Shown here: positions 8,932 to 17,867 of the stretch, in pieces
Layout: every line of letters begins with the position of its first letter
Numbering within the stretch: position 1 is the first letter of the stretch
DNA from: Paenibacillus castaneae
Lineage (GTDB): Bacteria > Bacillota > Bacilli > Paenibacillales > Paenibacillaceae
Length of the DNA stretch: 64,000 bases
NCBI RefSeq assembly: GCF_002884445.1
Contig: NZ_KZ614144.1
Coordinates: 4,632,094 to 4,696,093, forward strand
Direction: 5' to 3'
The notes under the pieces: model-generated
Seen by the model: only the letters and a program-made list of their open reading frames with translations
Database searches by the model: none
What the model was told of the DNA's origin: nothing
Made by a program: the position numbers and the translations under genes

Positions 8932-9465
8932 TTGTTTAAATTTGTCGAAAATGAAAAAGAAATTGAGGTTTTTAATGACATTTGGACTAGTGTATGGAAG
9001 GAAAAGGGATATGAATTAGAATATAGCGATCATCCCTTGGCGAGATACATTATTGTAACACCTGACGGCCAATACATAGGTACCGCTGAAATAAATTCAT
9101 TTAACAAAAACTGCAGCTCCTTAATGAAAGTGGCTACGCTTCATAAACATATACTTGCTGCTGCCGAGAAAGGCTTGGTAGCCGAAATCGATAAGATCGC
9201 CCTGCTGAAATCTTATCGAGGCAGCTATTTGTCCGATCTCTTATCCTCCATCGTATTTTTTGCTGATCAGCATCATTATCGTTATTTCGTTTCCTTGCTG
9301 GAGCCAGTCTTCTATCGTGCGCTGCGTGTCAGCTTTCGAATTCCTATGGAGAAGATCGGAAATGAAACGTATTATAAGGGCGATTATGTTATTCCCGTTC
9401 TCTTCGATACCCATCAAATGTATATGAACATGCCATCATTCAATTGGCTCAAGTATCCAAGCTGA
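8932..9465 (+). CDS. GNAT-fold acyltransferase, possibly FeeM/LuxI-like
   Basis: A 177-residue cytoplasmic protein, more AT-rich than its neighbours. Its layout suggests the acyl-CoA N-acyltransferase fold: an N-terminal region with RYIIVTPDGQYIGTAEI (strand pair), a central VAEIDKIALLKSYRGSYLSDLLSSIVFFA (strand and helix of the acyl-CoA site), and a C-terminal LLEPVFYRALRVSFRIPMEKIG followed by GDYVIPVLFD. The last pattern recalls N-acyl amino acid synthases (FeeM) and LuxI-type enzymes more than ordinary acetyltransferases, but substrate is unknown. Start is TTG at 8932 with GGGGAGG ten bases upstream; the nearby ATG is out of frame. It has its own strong promoter and is the only plus-strand gene between copD and spoVB apart from the IS. 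Confidence 0.7.
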   Translation: MFKFVENEKEIEVFNDIWTSVWKEKGYELEYSDHPLARYIIVTPDGQYIGTAEINSFNKNCSSLMKVATLHKHILAAAEKGLVAEIDKIALLKSYRGSYLSDLLSSIVFFADQHHYRYFVSLLEPVFYRALRVSFRIPMEKIGNETYYKGDYVIPVLFDTHQMYMNMPSFNWLKYPS

Positions 9466-9499
9466 TTTCATTCCAGTTTAGTGCAATATATTGTGATCA

Positions 9500-9556
9500 A
9501 AAAAAAGCCGCATGAGCAGAAGAGCATATGCGCTCCTCACTCAATACGGCTAATTC
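9500..9556 (-). terminator. Terminator downstream of tcdA
   Basis: On the minus strand AGCCGTATTGAG pairs imperfectly with GCTCATGCGGCT, with an inner GAGC/GCTC stem and a following run of eight Ts. It ends the hisS-aspS-tcdA operon. Confidence 0.75.
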
Positions 9557-9599
9557 AATCCCTTTATTCATCAGATATACTTTGCAAGTATACTGCTAT

Positions 9600-10355
9600 T
9601 TAATATTCAATGCCGCCACTCTTAAGCAAATCCTTCACTACGACGCTAACCATAATTAGTCCAGCGACGGGAGGAACGAATGCATTGCTGGCAGGAGGCT
9701 GCTTTGCTTTACGAATTTCAGGCGCATTGTCCGGAACGATCCGTTTCGTCACATCTTCACGCGGCTTCATGGGAAGCTCCGTTGAGAATACGACCTTCAC
9801 GCCCTTTTTGATGCCTTCCTGACGTAATTTCGTACGGATGACCCGCGCTAGAGGATCTGTGTGTGTCTTTGAAATATCAACGACTTGAAATTTGGTCGGA
9901 TCCATTTTGTTTGCAGCACCCATGCTTGAAATAATAGGTATTTTCCGCTCCAAGCATTGCTTGATCAAATGGATTTTGTACGAAATCGTGTCGGATGCGT
10001 CAACGACGTAATCAAGTGGATACTCAAAAAATTGCTCGTACGTTTCTTCTGTGTAGAACATCCGCAGCGCTACCACATCGCAATCCGGATTAATAAGCTT
10101 AATTCGGTCGCGCATGAGATCTGCTTTCGGCTGTCCCACCGTTGTCGTAAGCGCGTGAATCTGCCGATTGACGTTCGTGATATCCACAACGTCCTTATCA
10201 ATTAGAATGATTCGTCCCACGCCCGTACGTGCAAGAGCCTCAGCAGCTATTCCGCCAACGCCGCCGATGCCGAGCACGGCAACCGTGCTCCCCTTCATAA
10301 GCGCAAGCCCTTCTGGCCCGATAGCCAGCTCTGTACGTGAAAATTGGTGAAGCAT
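9600..10355 (-). CDS. tcdA: tRNA threonylcarbamoyladenosine dehydratase TcdA
   Basis: A 251-residue E1-like (ThiF/MoeB fold) enzyme that uses ATP to cyclise t6A37 to ct6A in ANN-decoding tRNAs. It shows the nucleotide-binding GIGGVGG near residue 31, LIDKDVVDITNVNRQ (about 51-65), DASDTISYK (about 115) and GAANKMDPTKF (about 145). It lacks the Zn cysteines of ubiquitin-activating relatives, as expected for TcdA/CsdL. AAGGAGG lies upstream of its ATG. It follows aspS by about 30 bp in the same direction, as yrvM follows aspS in B. subtilis, so it probably shares the T-box-controlled transcript. Confidence 0.93.
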   Translation of the reverse strand: MLHQFSRTELAIGPEGLALMKGSTVAVLGIGGVGGIAAEALARTGVGRIILIDKDVVDITNVNRQIHALTTTVGQPKADLMRDRIKLINPDCDVVALRMFYTEETYEQFFEYPLDYVVDASDTISYKIHLIKQCLERKIPIISSMGAANKMDPTKFQVVDISKTHTDPLARVIRTKLRQEGIKKGVKVVFSTELPMKPREDVTKRIVPDNAPEIRKAKQPPASNAFVPPVAGLIMVSVVVKDLLKSGGIEY

Positions 10356-10387
10356 TAGGCTGCCGCCTCCTTAGCATTGATCAATTA

Positions 10388-12199
10388 TTATTCTTTTGTT
10401 TCTGCTGCAGCATTTGCTGCGGCAACGGGTTGCTTAGCCTTAAGCACAGTCCGGATATGAAGCTGCTCCAGCTGGGATAGTTCAACCTCAGACGGCGCAT
10501 CGCAAAGCAAATCTGTCGCGCTTGCCGTTTTCGGGAATGCAATTGTCTCGCGCAGGTTCGTACGGCCTGTTAGAAGCATAACCAGACGGTCGAAGCCAAA
10601 CGCGATACCACCATGCGGAGGCGTGCCATATTCGAAAGCGTCAAGCAAGAAACCAAATTTCTCTTGCGCCTCTTCCATGCTAAAGCCGAGTGCTTTGAAC
10701 ATTTGCTCTTGAACCTCGCGTTTATAAATACGCATGGAGCCGCCGCCTACTTCATAGCCATTCAATACAAGGTCATACGCTTGTGCGCGAATTTGTCCTG
10801 GGTCCGTTTCGAAGAAATGAAGGTCATCTTCATTCGGACGTGTGAATGGATGATGTTCCGCTACATAACGCTTCGCATCCTCATCCCAGCCAAGAAGCGG
10901 GAAGTCCACGACCCAAGCAAATTTGAATTTGGATTCGTCGATCAAGCCCAGATCCTTACCGAGCTTCGAACGAAGGTTGCCAAGAACGTCTGCAACTACT
11001 TTCTTCTTATCCGCAGAGAAAGTGAGCAAATCACCATCTTCTACTTGCAAACGCTCCGTCAATGCAGCAATTTCCTCCGGCTTAAGGAATTTAACGATCG
11101 GTCCGCGCCATTCGCCTTCCTTCACCGTAATCCAAGCTAGACCTTTACCGCCATAACGTGCAGCGAACGGCTGCAGATCATCCAGCTCTTTACGGCTCCA
11201 GCTTGCACAGCCTTTAGCATTCAATGCTTTTACAACGCCGCCGCCTGCTGCAACGCTTGCGAATACTTTCACGTCGCTAGCAGCTACGATATCTGTAATA
11301 TCTTCAATTTCAAGTCCAAAACGGAGATCAGGCTTATCAGAGCCGTATTTGTTCATAGCATCTGCATACGTAATGCGTTGGAACGGAAGCTCAAGCTCAA
11401 CTCCGACCGTCTCGCGAAGGAGCTTAGCCGTAAGCTGTTCCATCATAGCAAGCAATTGGTCCTGTGACAGGAATGATGTCTCGATGTCCACTTGCGTGAA
11501 TTCCGGTTGACGGTCTGCACGAAGATCCTCATCTCGGAAGCAGCGAGCGATTTGATAATAACGCTCAATACCGCCTACCATTAGAAGCTGCTTGAAAATT
11601 TGCGGCGATTGCGGCAATGCGAAGAACTCGCCTTCATGCACACGGCTTGGCACCAAATAATCACGCGCGCCTTCCGGCGTGCTCTTCGTAAGAATCGGTG
11701 TTTCAACGTCGATAAAGCCTTCTCCGTCCAAGAAATCACGGAATACTTTCGCTGCTTTGGAGCGAAGGAACAACGTTTTTTGCATTTCTGGACGACGCAG
11801 GTCCAGGTAACGATATTTCAAGCGAAGTGACTCATCCACTTCAACGCCGTCTTCAATTGGAAACGGAGGTGTTTTGGCAGCGTTCATCACTTCAATCTTA
11901 GTAACGCGAACTTCTATTTCGCCTGTTGCCAGGTTTGCATTGTACGTTTCAGCGTCACGTTCTACAACTGTACCCTCAATCGCAAGCACGAATTCGTTGC
12001 GGGCGCGATCTGCAATAGCCAACGCATCGCCGGAGAAATCCGGGTTAAATACAGTTTGAACAATACCTGAACGGTCGCGCAAATCAATGAATAGGACGCC
12101 TCCAAGATCGCGGCGACGTTGTACCCAGCCGTTAAGGATGACGCTTTGGCCTACATCCGCTTTCGTTAAGCGGCCGCAGTGATGTGTTTTTAGCAACAT
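10388..12199 (-). CDS. aspS: Aspartyl-tRNA synthetase
   Basis: A 603-residue class II synthetase that charges tRNA-Asp. In order it has an N-terminal OB-fold anticodon-binding domain (about residues 1-105, [22 protein letters not shown]), motif 2 [16 protein letters not shown] (about 220-235), the bacterial GAD insertion (about 300-410) and motif 3 [15 protein letters not shown] (about 530-545). The GAD domain marks the bacterial-type enzyme; whether it also charges tRNA-Asn cannot be decided from sequence alone. It lies downstream of hisS with GAGGAG before its ATG, and should share the hisS T-box leader. Confidence 0.97.
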   Translation of the reverse strand: MLLKTHHCGRLTKADVGQSVILNGWVQRRRDLGGVLFIDLRDRSGIVQTVFNPDFSGDALAIADRARNEFVLAIEGTVVERDAETYNANLATGEIEVRVTKIEVMNAAKTPPFPIEDGVEVDESLRLKYRYLDLRRPEMQKTLFLRSKAAKVFRDFLDGEGFIDVETPILTKSTPEGARDYLVPSRVHEGEFFALPQSPQIFKQLLMVGGIERYYQIARCFRDEDLRADRQPEFTQVDIETSFLSQDQLLAMMEQLTAKLLRETVGVELELPFQRITYADAMNKYGSDKPDLRFGLEIEDITDIVAASDVKVFASVAAGGGVVKALNAKGCASWSRKELDDLQPFAARYGGKGLAWITVKEGEWRGPIVKFLKPEEIAALTERLQVEDGDLLTFSADKKKVVADVLGNLRSKLGKDLGLIDESKFKFAWVVDFPLLGWDEDAKRYVAEHHPFTRPNEDDLHFFETDPGQIRAQAYDLVLNGYEVGGGSMRIYKREVQEQMFKALGFSMEEAQEKFGFLLDAFEYGTPPHGGIAFGFDRLVMLLTGRTNLRETIAFPKTASATDLLCDAPSEVELSQLEQLHIRTVLKAKQPVAAANAAAETKE

Positions 12200-12254
12200 A
12201 ATTTTTCATTCTCCTCATTTAGTTAATTTAGTTAATTATTTTATTGCTTCTTGC

Positions 12255-13502
12255 TTAACCGCTTATTTCATCAGCAAGTTTGTCTATGGCAACGAAACGC
12301 TGCTCGCCCTTGCTCATATCTTTTAATGCAATTTCACCGCGCACAAGCTCATCATCGCCAAGAATGGCCGTATAACGAGCCTGAAGGCGGTCTGCCGATT
12401 TCATTTGGGCTTTCATCTTGCGACCCAGGTAATCACGTTCCGCACGTATGCCGCGTCCTCTAAGCTGGTACACGAGCTTTGTAACTTCGCGTTCAGCAGC
12501 CTCGCCAAGCGCAACAAGATAAACGTCGACTTGATTGGCTGCAGGCAGCTCGGTCTGCTGATGCTGCAGAAGCAATATCGTCCTCTCAAGTCCAAGGCCA
12601 AGACCAACTCCAGGCTGGTCAGGACCGCCAATATCCGCTACAAGCCCATTATAGCGGCCCCCGCCGCCAATCGTATCGATAGCGCCGATCCCTTCCGCTT
12701 TATATTCGAAAGCGGTGTGAGTGTAGTAGTCCAATCCACGAACAAGCCGGTGATTGATTTCATACGGAATTCCCATATCCGACAAATACATCTTGACCTT
12801 GTCGAAATGAATTTGGCATTCCTCATCCAAGCTGTCCAGAATGGACGGCGCTTCGACAAAATGCTCTTGATCGACCTTGCAATCCAGTACACGGAGCGGA
12901 TTACGATCCATTCTTGATTGACAGTCCTTGCAAAGCAGAGCCCGCTTCGGCTCCAAGAAGGCAAGCAGACGCTCGCGGAATACAGCACGAACGGCAGGAG
13001 TGCCGACGGAATTGATTTCAACTCGAACACCTTTCAGGCCAACCTCCGTATAGAAGGTATAACCCAAGGCGATAACCTCTGCATCAATAGCCGGATCAAC
13101 AGAGCCAATTGCTTCGACGCCGAATTGATGCAGCTGGCGATAACGTCCCGCCTGCGGCCGTTCATAACGAAACATAGGTCCGATATAATAAAGCTTCGAT
13201 ACGTCAGGCTCGCCATAAAGCTTGTTTTCCACATAAGATCGTACAACGCCTGCTGTACCCTCAGGACGAAGCGTTAAGCTGCGGTCTCCTCGATCGGTGA
13301 ACGTATACATCTCTTTCTCTACGATATCCGTTGTCTCGCCAACGCCACGCTGAAAAAGCTCTGTCGACTCGAAAATCGGCGTCCGTATTTCCCGGAAATT
13401 GTAGCGTCCGCAAATATCGCGTGCTTTTTGCTCCACGTACTGCCATCTCTCTACGGCACCTGGCAATATATCCTGCGTTCCCGGTGATTTCTGAAATGCC
13501 AT
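12255..13502 (-). CDS. hisS: Histidyl-tRNA synthetase
   Basis: A 415-residue class II synthetase for tRNA-His. Motif 1 lies in REIRTPIFESTELFQRGVG (about residues 38-56), motif 2 around FRYERPQAGRYRQLHQFG (about 112-130) and the histidine-specific motif LVRGLDYYTHTAFE (about 258-271). A C-terminal anticodon-binding domain starts near 325. AGGAGG is seven to nine bases before the ATG. It is the first gene of hisS-aspS-tcdA and lies just downstream of a T-box terminator; the T-box specifier appears to be an Asp codon rather than His (see findings). Confidence 0.97.
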   Translation of the reverse strand: MAFQKSPGTQDILPGAVERWQYVEQKARDICGRYNFREIRTPIFESTELFQRGVGETTDIVEKEMYTFTDRGDRSLTLRPEGTAGVVRSYVENKLYGEPDVSKLYYIGPMFRYERPQAGRYRQLHQFGVEAIGSVDPAIDAEVIALGYTFYTEVGLKGVRVEINSVGTPAVRAVFRERLLAFLEPKRALLCKDCQSRMDRNPLRVLDCKVDQEHFVEAPSILDSLDEECQIHFDKVKMYLSDMGIPYEINHRLVRGLDYYTHTAFEYKAEGIGAIDTIGGGGRYNGLVADIGGPDQPGVGLGLGLERTILLLQHQQTELPAANQVDVYLVALGEAAEREVTKLVYQLRGRGIRAERDYLGRKMKAQMKSADRLQARYTAILGDDELVRGEIALKDMSKGEQRFVAIDKLADEISG

Positions 13503-13552
13503 TATTAACCCCTCCTGACCCCTTATTTCTGCCTAATCAACATCAGAAAACA

Positions 13553-13850
13553 CAAAAAAACTCTCGTTCCTAACAGCTTGCGCCGAAAGGGACGAGAGTA
13601 TAGCTCCCGTGGTACCACCCACATTCCGAGCATGCATCACATGCATAGCCCGCTTCAAGACGGTTAACGCCCGTCAATCGCATTACAGCTACTAAACGTC
13701 CGATTTAAGCATCGTGCTTATACCTTCCGCGCTTTCGCCGTATGTTCTCCGGGAGGTCTGTTCATTCCACCGATATAAGGACGCTTGCAGCCAATTGACG
13801 TCCCTCTCTGAGTATAGCGTGAAGAATTACTTTGTCCCATCAACGAATCC
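13553..13850 (-). ncRNA. T-box riboswitch leader of hisS-aspS
   Basis: On the minus strand the leader shows a Stem I base (GGGA near 13838 with TCCC near 13752), an AGTA-box-like AAAGTA, the distal GGCTGCAAGC loop, and the 14-base T-box region GGGTGGTACCACGG (about 13606-13620). A terminator pairs ACTCTCGTCCC with GGAACGAGAGT before a T-run (13553-13600). By position relative to the Stem I base, the specifier triplet is GAC (13756-13758), an Asp codon. Uncharged tRNA would stabilise the antiterminator and allow hisS-aspS-tcdA transcription. Confidence 0.93.
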
Positions 13851-13879
13851 TATTCATAAGTAAATCATATTGATAATTT

Positions 13880-13908
13880 ATTTTACCTGTCGCGATGCTT
13901 AAAGTCAA
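13880..13908 (-). promoter_or_regulatory. Sigma-A promoter of hisS-aspS-tcdA
   Basis: On the minus strand TTGACT (13908-13903) and TAAAAT (13885-13880) are separated by exactly 17 bases, placing the start at about 13873, just upstream of the T-box Stem I. Confidence 0.8.
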
Positions 13909-13961
13909 CATTCATCTGCCCATTGACGATAGACAACAGAGCATCTAACAAAAATGGACAG

Positions 13962-13990
13962 AAAAAAACCTACAAAACCAGTTTGTAGGT
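13962..13990 (-). terminator. Terminator downstream of the small ORF/dtd transcript
   Basis: ACCTACAAAC and TTTTGTAGGT form a stem with a short loop, followed on the minus strand by TTTTTTT. It would stop transcripts from the small ORF at 14155 before they reach the hisS promoter. The stretch 13991-14154 shows no gene; it holds one long hairpin (about 14108-14147). Confidence 0.8.
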
Positions 13991-14154
13991 CCAAAAGTAA
14001 AATATATTTTTAAAAAGGGGGTCGAATTTCATTATAGGTTAATGATGTTAAAGGAAAGTTAGAGATTGATTACAATAATATTACAAATTAGAAAGCGTTT
14101 TTATGTAGAAGACGGCCAACCAAGCTATAAGCTTGGCGGCCATCTTCGTTAAGG

Positions 14155-14325
14155 CTATACATGCCCAGGATTGTCACGGCGCGGCTGTTGAGGAAAGCCT
14201 GCCCACTCTTCTGCGACCTCAATATCATCTTCCAGCTCTGCAAACACCTTTGCCTCTCTGCGGTCCGGATGCAGCAGCCTTCTAGACATACGTTCCATTC
14301 CTTGTTCCTTGCGTGATTGATGCAT
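14155..14325 (-). CDS. Small charged hypothetical protein
   Basis: A 56-residue, strongly charged frame (MHQSRKEQGMERMSRRLLH at the N-terminus, Glu/Asp-rich middle, Pro/Arg end). GGGAGG lies ten bases upstream of the ATG at 14325; an earlier in-frame ATG at 14379 has no obvious site. I do not recognise a family and see no signal peptide or membrane segment. It sits 90 bp downstream of dtd on the same strand and is followed by a large hairpin and a terminator, which favours a real gene. It could still be a chance frame. Confidence 0.45.
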   Translation of the reverse strand: MHQSRKEQGMERMSRRLLHPDRREAKVFAELEDDIEVAEEWAGFPQQPRRDNPGHV

Positions 14326-14416
14326 ACGCGGTAGTCCTCCCATACAGCATACCGCCTGCGCAGCGTAAGTAGCAGCCATGCAAGCTTACTGTATATTGTT
14401 TCCCACGTCCGCTTTA

Positions 14417-14860
14417 TTAAGCGCCGCTTTGCAAAATTAACGTTACTGGACCAGAGTTCACAAGCTCAACATCCATCATCGCCCCAAAGCGTCCGGTTTC
14501 CACGATTAGCCCTAGTCCGCGCAGCGCGTCATTAAACTTATCGTATAGCTCCTCCGCCTGCTCCGGCCTTGCTGCAGCCATAAAATTGGGCCGATTGCCC
14601 TTGCGGCTGTCTCCGTATAAGGTAAACTGCGAAACCGACAGCAGCTGTCCACCAATATCGGTTACGGAGTGATTCATTTTACCGGATTCATCTTCAAAAA
14701 TACGCAGATTTGCGATCTTGTTCGCCATCCAGCGGACATCCTCTTCCGTATCTTCATGTGTTAAACCAACTAACAGCACGAGCCCGAAATCAATTGCACC
14801 GACTGTTTCGCCCTCAATGATGACTTTCGCCCGCTTGCTGCGCTGCACGACTACCTTCAC
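14417..14860 (-). CDS. dtd: D-aminoacyl-tRNA deacylase
   Basis: A 147-residue cytoplasmic enzyme that hydrolyses D-amino acids from tRNA. It starts [13 protein letters not shown] from a GTG at 14860 with GGAGG nine bases upstream, the exact length of B. subtilis Dtd; the frame is open to 14953 but those residues overlap rel. The signature SQFTLYGD (about residues 76-83) and the C-terminal NSGPVT (about 135-140), which carries the cross-subunit Gly-cisPro, are both intact. It follows rel by 52 bp and is probably co-transcribed. Confidence 0.95.
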   Translation of the reverse strand: MKVVVQRSKRAKVIIEGETVGAIDFGLVLLVGLTHEDTEEDVRWMANKIANLRIFEDESGKMNHSVTDIGGQLLSVSQFTLYGDSRKGNRPNFMAAARPEQAEELYDKFNDALRGLGLIVETGRFGAMMDVELVNSGPVTLILQSGA

Positions 14861-14912
14861 TTCACTAAACCTCCGATATCCAATCTCATTGTATACTGCA
14901 TGCAGTTCCCTA

Positions 14913-17093
14913 TTATTGCATAATACGCTGCACCGTATAAATGTCCTGAACACGTTTTATTTTTTCAACGACCGCTGATAAATGATCCACATTGCTAATA
15001 AGCACCGTCATATGGATCAAAGACATTTTGTTCTTCACCGTCCGAGCGGTTACGGTAGATATGTTCGTTTTGCTCTCTGATACAGCTTGCAGCACTTCGT
15101 TTAGAAGCCCTCTGCGGTCACTGCCTGTTATCTCGATGTCCACGCTATAATTAGCCTCAATGGACTCTTCCCATTCAACCTCAATAACGCGATCGCCCTC
15201 TTCGCCTTGGTCGCCAAACGGGATGTTCTGGCAATCCATTCGGTGGACGGATACTCCGCGCCCGCGTGTAATGTAGCCGATAATGTCATCACCAGGCACA
15301 GGGTTGCAGCAGCGTGCAAAACGGACGAGCAAATTATCAATTCCCCTAACCGTCACGCCTTGATTCAGTCTTGTCTTCCGGTTCCCCGGCGACTTTATTT
15401 CCTTTACTTCATTCGTTAATTCTATTTGGCTCGCAAGCTCAGCTTCCCTGCGCATCTTCTCGGTTAGCTTGGTACAAATTTGAGCTGCCGTAATGCCGCC
15501 AAAGCCAATAGCCGACATCATATCTTCTGTATCATTAAAAGCAAATTTGGCCGCAGCCTCCTGCAGCTTATCTTCCGTAAGCCATACAAACGGCTCAAGA
15601 CCGAGGCGCTTCAGCTCCCGCTCAAGCAAATCCCTGCCCTTAGCAACGTTTTCCTCACGTCTTTCCTTCTTAAACCATTGCCTGATTTTGCTTCTCGCAT
15701 GCGAGGATTGTGTAATCTTCACCCAATCCTGACTTGGACCATAAGAATGCTTGGACGTTAAAATTTCAACGATGTCGCCGGTCTTCAGCTTATGATCGAG
15801 CGGAACAATGCGACCGTTCACCTTCGCGCCAATCGTCCGGTTGCCAACTTCTGTATGGATTCGGTACGCAAAATCAAGCGGTACGGAACCCGCTGGCAGC
15901 TCAATAACCTCGCCGCTTGGCGTAAATACGAACACCAAGTCGGAGAAAAAATCCATCTTCAAGGATTCCATAAATTCTGACGCATCTCGAGCTTCTTGTT
16001 GAAGCTCCAAAATTTCGCGGAACCATGACATTTTGTCCTCGAAGTTGCCGCCCGGCACAAGCGAGCCTTCCTTGTATGCCCAATGGGCCGCGATTCCGTA
16101 CTCGGAGGTGCGGTGCATATCCCATGTTCGAATCTGAACCTCTGTAGGCTCTCCATTTGGTCCTATTACTGTCGTATGAAGCGATTGATACATATTCGCC
16201 TTCGGCATCGCCACATAGTCCTTAAAGCGGCCTGGCATCGGCTTCCATAGTGTATGGATAATTCCGAGTGTCGCATAACAATCCTTGATGTTTTCCACAA
16301 TGATGCGAATAGCAAGCAAATCGTAGATTTCAGTAAATTGCTTATTGCGGTCGGTCATTTTTTTGTAAATGCTGTATAGATGTTTAGGGCGTCCCGAAAT
16401 ATCGCCTTCGATGCCCATTTCTTCCATCTTCTCCGTAATGCGCGAGATGACATCTGCAATAAACTGCTCGCGTTCCGCACGCTTCTTCTTCATCAAGTTA
16501 GCAATACGGTAATATTGCTGTGGGTTCAAGTATCGAAGCGCAATATCTTCCATTTCCCACTTGATAGCCGATATACCAAGACGATGAGCGATCGGACAAA
16601 AAATTTCCAGCGTTTCATAAGCAATACGACGCTGTGCTTCCTCTGATTGAAATTTAAGCGTCCGCATATTATGCAGTCGATCCGCTAATTTAATGAGAAT
16701 AACGCGTATGTCCTGCGCCATTGCGACAAACATTTTACGATAATTTTCGTTCTGCTGTTCTTCTTTGGAACGAAATTGAATTTTCTCGAGCTTCGTTAGA
16801 CCGTCTACCAGCATCGCACAGGTTTCGCCAAATTTCGAATGAACCGTTTTTAGGTCCACCGTCGTATCTTCAACGACATCATGAAGCAATGCCGCAATAA
16901 TAGACAGCACGTCCATTTGCATATCAACAAGTATTTCCGCAACCGCAACGGGGTGCAATATATATGGCTCTCCCGATTTCCGCACTTGTCCGTGATGAGC
17001 TTGCTCCGCAAAATCATAGGCTTCCTGGATGCGTATAAGGTCCTGCTCTTTCATATAGGCGGATGCCTTCTCTAGTAAATGCTCAATGCCCAT
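14913..17093 (-). CDS. rel: Bifunctional (p)ppGpp synthetase/hydrolase Rel
   Basis: A 726-residue stringent-response enzyme. The HD hydrolase domain is N-terminal with HD at residues 71-72 and the HDVVEDT motif intact. The synthetase domain carries [18 protein letters not shown] (about 290-307); the RFKD form is typical of bifunctional Rel rather than RelA. A TGS domain (about 390-450, [15 protein letters not shown]), a conserved-cysteine region ([13 protein letters not shown]) and a C-terminal ACT domain follow. The start [10 protein letters not shown] at 17093 was chosen from a purine-rich upstream site and family alignment. It sits between apt and dtd as in B. subtilis. Confidence 0.97.
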   Translation of the reverse strand: MGIEHLLEKASAYMKEQDLIRIQEAYDFAEQAHHGQVRKSGEPYILHPVAVAEILVDMQMDVLSIIAALLHDVVEDTTVDLKTVHSKFGETCAMLVDGLTKLEKIQFRSKEEQQNENYRKMFVAMAQDIRVILIKLADRLHNMRTLKFQSEEAQRRIAYETLEIFCPIAHRLGISAIKWEMEDIALRYLNPQQYYRIANLMKKKRAEREQFIADVISRITEKMEEMGIEGDISGRPKHLYSIYKKMTDRNKQFTEIYDLLAIRIIVENIKDCYATLGIIHTLWKPMPGRFKDYVAMPKANMYQSLHTTVIGPNGEPTEVQIRTWDMHRTSEYGIAAHWAYKEGSLVPGGNFEDKMSWFREILELQQEARDASEFMESLKMDFFSDLVFVFTPSGEVIELPAGSVPLDFAYRIHTEVGNRTIGAKVNGRIVPLDHKLKTGDIVEILTSKHSYGPSQDWVKITQSSHARSKIRQWFKKERREENVAKGRDLLERELKRLGLEPFVWLTEDKLQEAAAKFAFNDTEDMMSAIGFGGITAAQICTKLTEKMRREAELASQIELTNEVKEIKSPGNRKTRLNQGVTVRGIDNLLVRFARCCNPVPGDDIIGYITRGRGVSVHRMDCQNIPFGDQGEEGDRVIEVEWEESIEANYSVDIEITGSDRRGLLNEVLQAVSESKTNISTVTARTVKNKMSLIHMTVLISNVDHLSAVVEKIKRVQDIYTVQRIMQ

Positions 17094-17207
17094 GAAACGT
17101 CCCTTTCTGAATACACTCCTGGCGGATCCCATTCATGCGTTTTCCGAGTTTTTATAATATTATGCCTGTAATAATGGTGTTACGTCAACTGCTGGAGCCC
17201 TGCATGA

Positions 17208-17267
17208 ATAAAATAAAACCGCCTTTTCCTCACGCTGGATGCGTATTAGGCCAAAGGCGGTCATTTT
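17208..17267 (-). terminator. Terminator-like hairpin downstream of apt
   Basis: ACCGCCTTT and AAAGGCGGT pair around a loop of about 26 bases and are followed on the minus strand by TTTATTTTATT. It may end or attenuate the apt transcript before rel. Confidence 0.7.
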
Positions 17268-17293
17268 CGAGCCGACTTGCGCCGCTCTTCTTA

Positions 17294-17821
17294 TTAGTAA
17301 GTCATCAACGAGAATACGTCGATTCCGTCAAGTTTCTCGCGACCAGTCAAATAAGACAGCTCGATCAAGAACGCTGCGCCAACCACATTGCCGCCAAGCT
17401 GACGAATGAGGTTGATCGAAGTTGCAATCGTTCCTCCTGTTGCTAGCAAATCATCAGCAATCAGTACACGTTGGCCTGGTGTGATGGCATCTTTGTGCAT
17501 AGCAAGCTCATCCTTGCCATACTCCAAATCATAGGTCGCTGTAATCGTTTCGCCTGGCAGCTTGCCAGTCTTGCGAATAGGAGCAAAGCCTACGCCCAAT
17601 GCTAATGCCAGCGGCGCTCCAACTACGAAGCCGCGAGCTTCAGGTCCAGCAATAATATCAATTTGAAGGTCTTGAACAGCTGCACGCATTTCCTCAATAG
17701 CAGCGCGATAAGCTCCTCCGTCCTTTAGCAGCGTTGTAATGTCTTTGAAACGGATTCCTGGCTGCGGGAAATCATGAATTACCCGGATGTAATCTTTAAA
17801 ATTGTAAGTTGTGTTCGACAT
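17294..17821 (-). CDS. apt: Adenine phosphoribosyltransferase
   Basis: A 175-residue purine-salvage enzyme converting adenine and PRPP to AMP. The PRPP-binding signature [13 protein letters not shown] lies at about residues 123-135. The adenine-site region [12 protein letters not shown] is near the N-terminus and the hydrolysis-region motif [14 protein letters not shown] is at about 58-71. It follows recJ by 46 bp and precedes rel, the same order as in B. subtilis. Confidence 0.96.
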   Translation of the reverse strand: MSNTTYNFKDYIRVIHDFPQPGIRFKDITTLLKDGGAYRAAIEEMRAAVQDLQIDIIAGPEARGFVVGAPLALALGVGFAPIRKTGKLPGETITATYDLEYGKDELAMHKDAITPGQRVLIADDLLATGGTIATSINLIRQLGGNVVGAAFLIELSYLTGREKLDGIDVFSLMTY

Positions 17822-17867
17822 ATTCTGTCAACCCTTTCCATTTCAGCATTATCTTTTTATGAATTAC

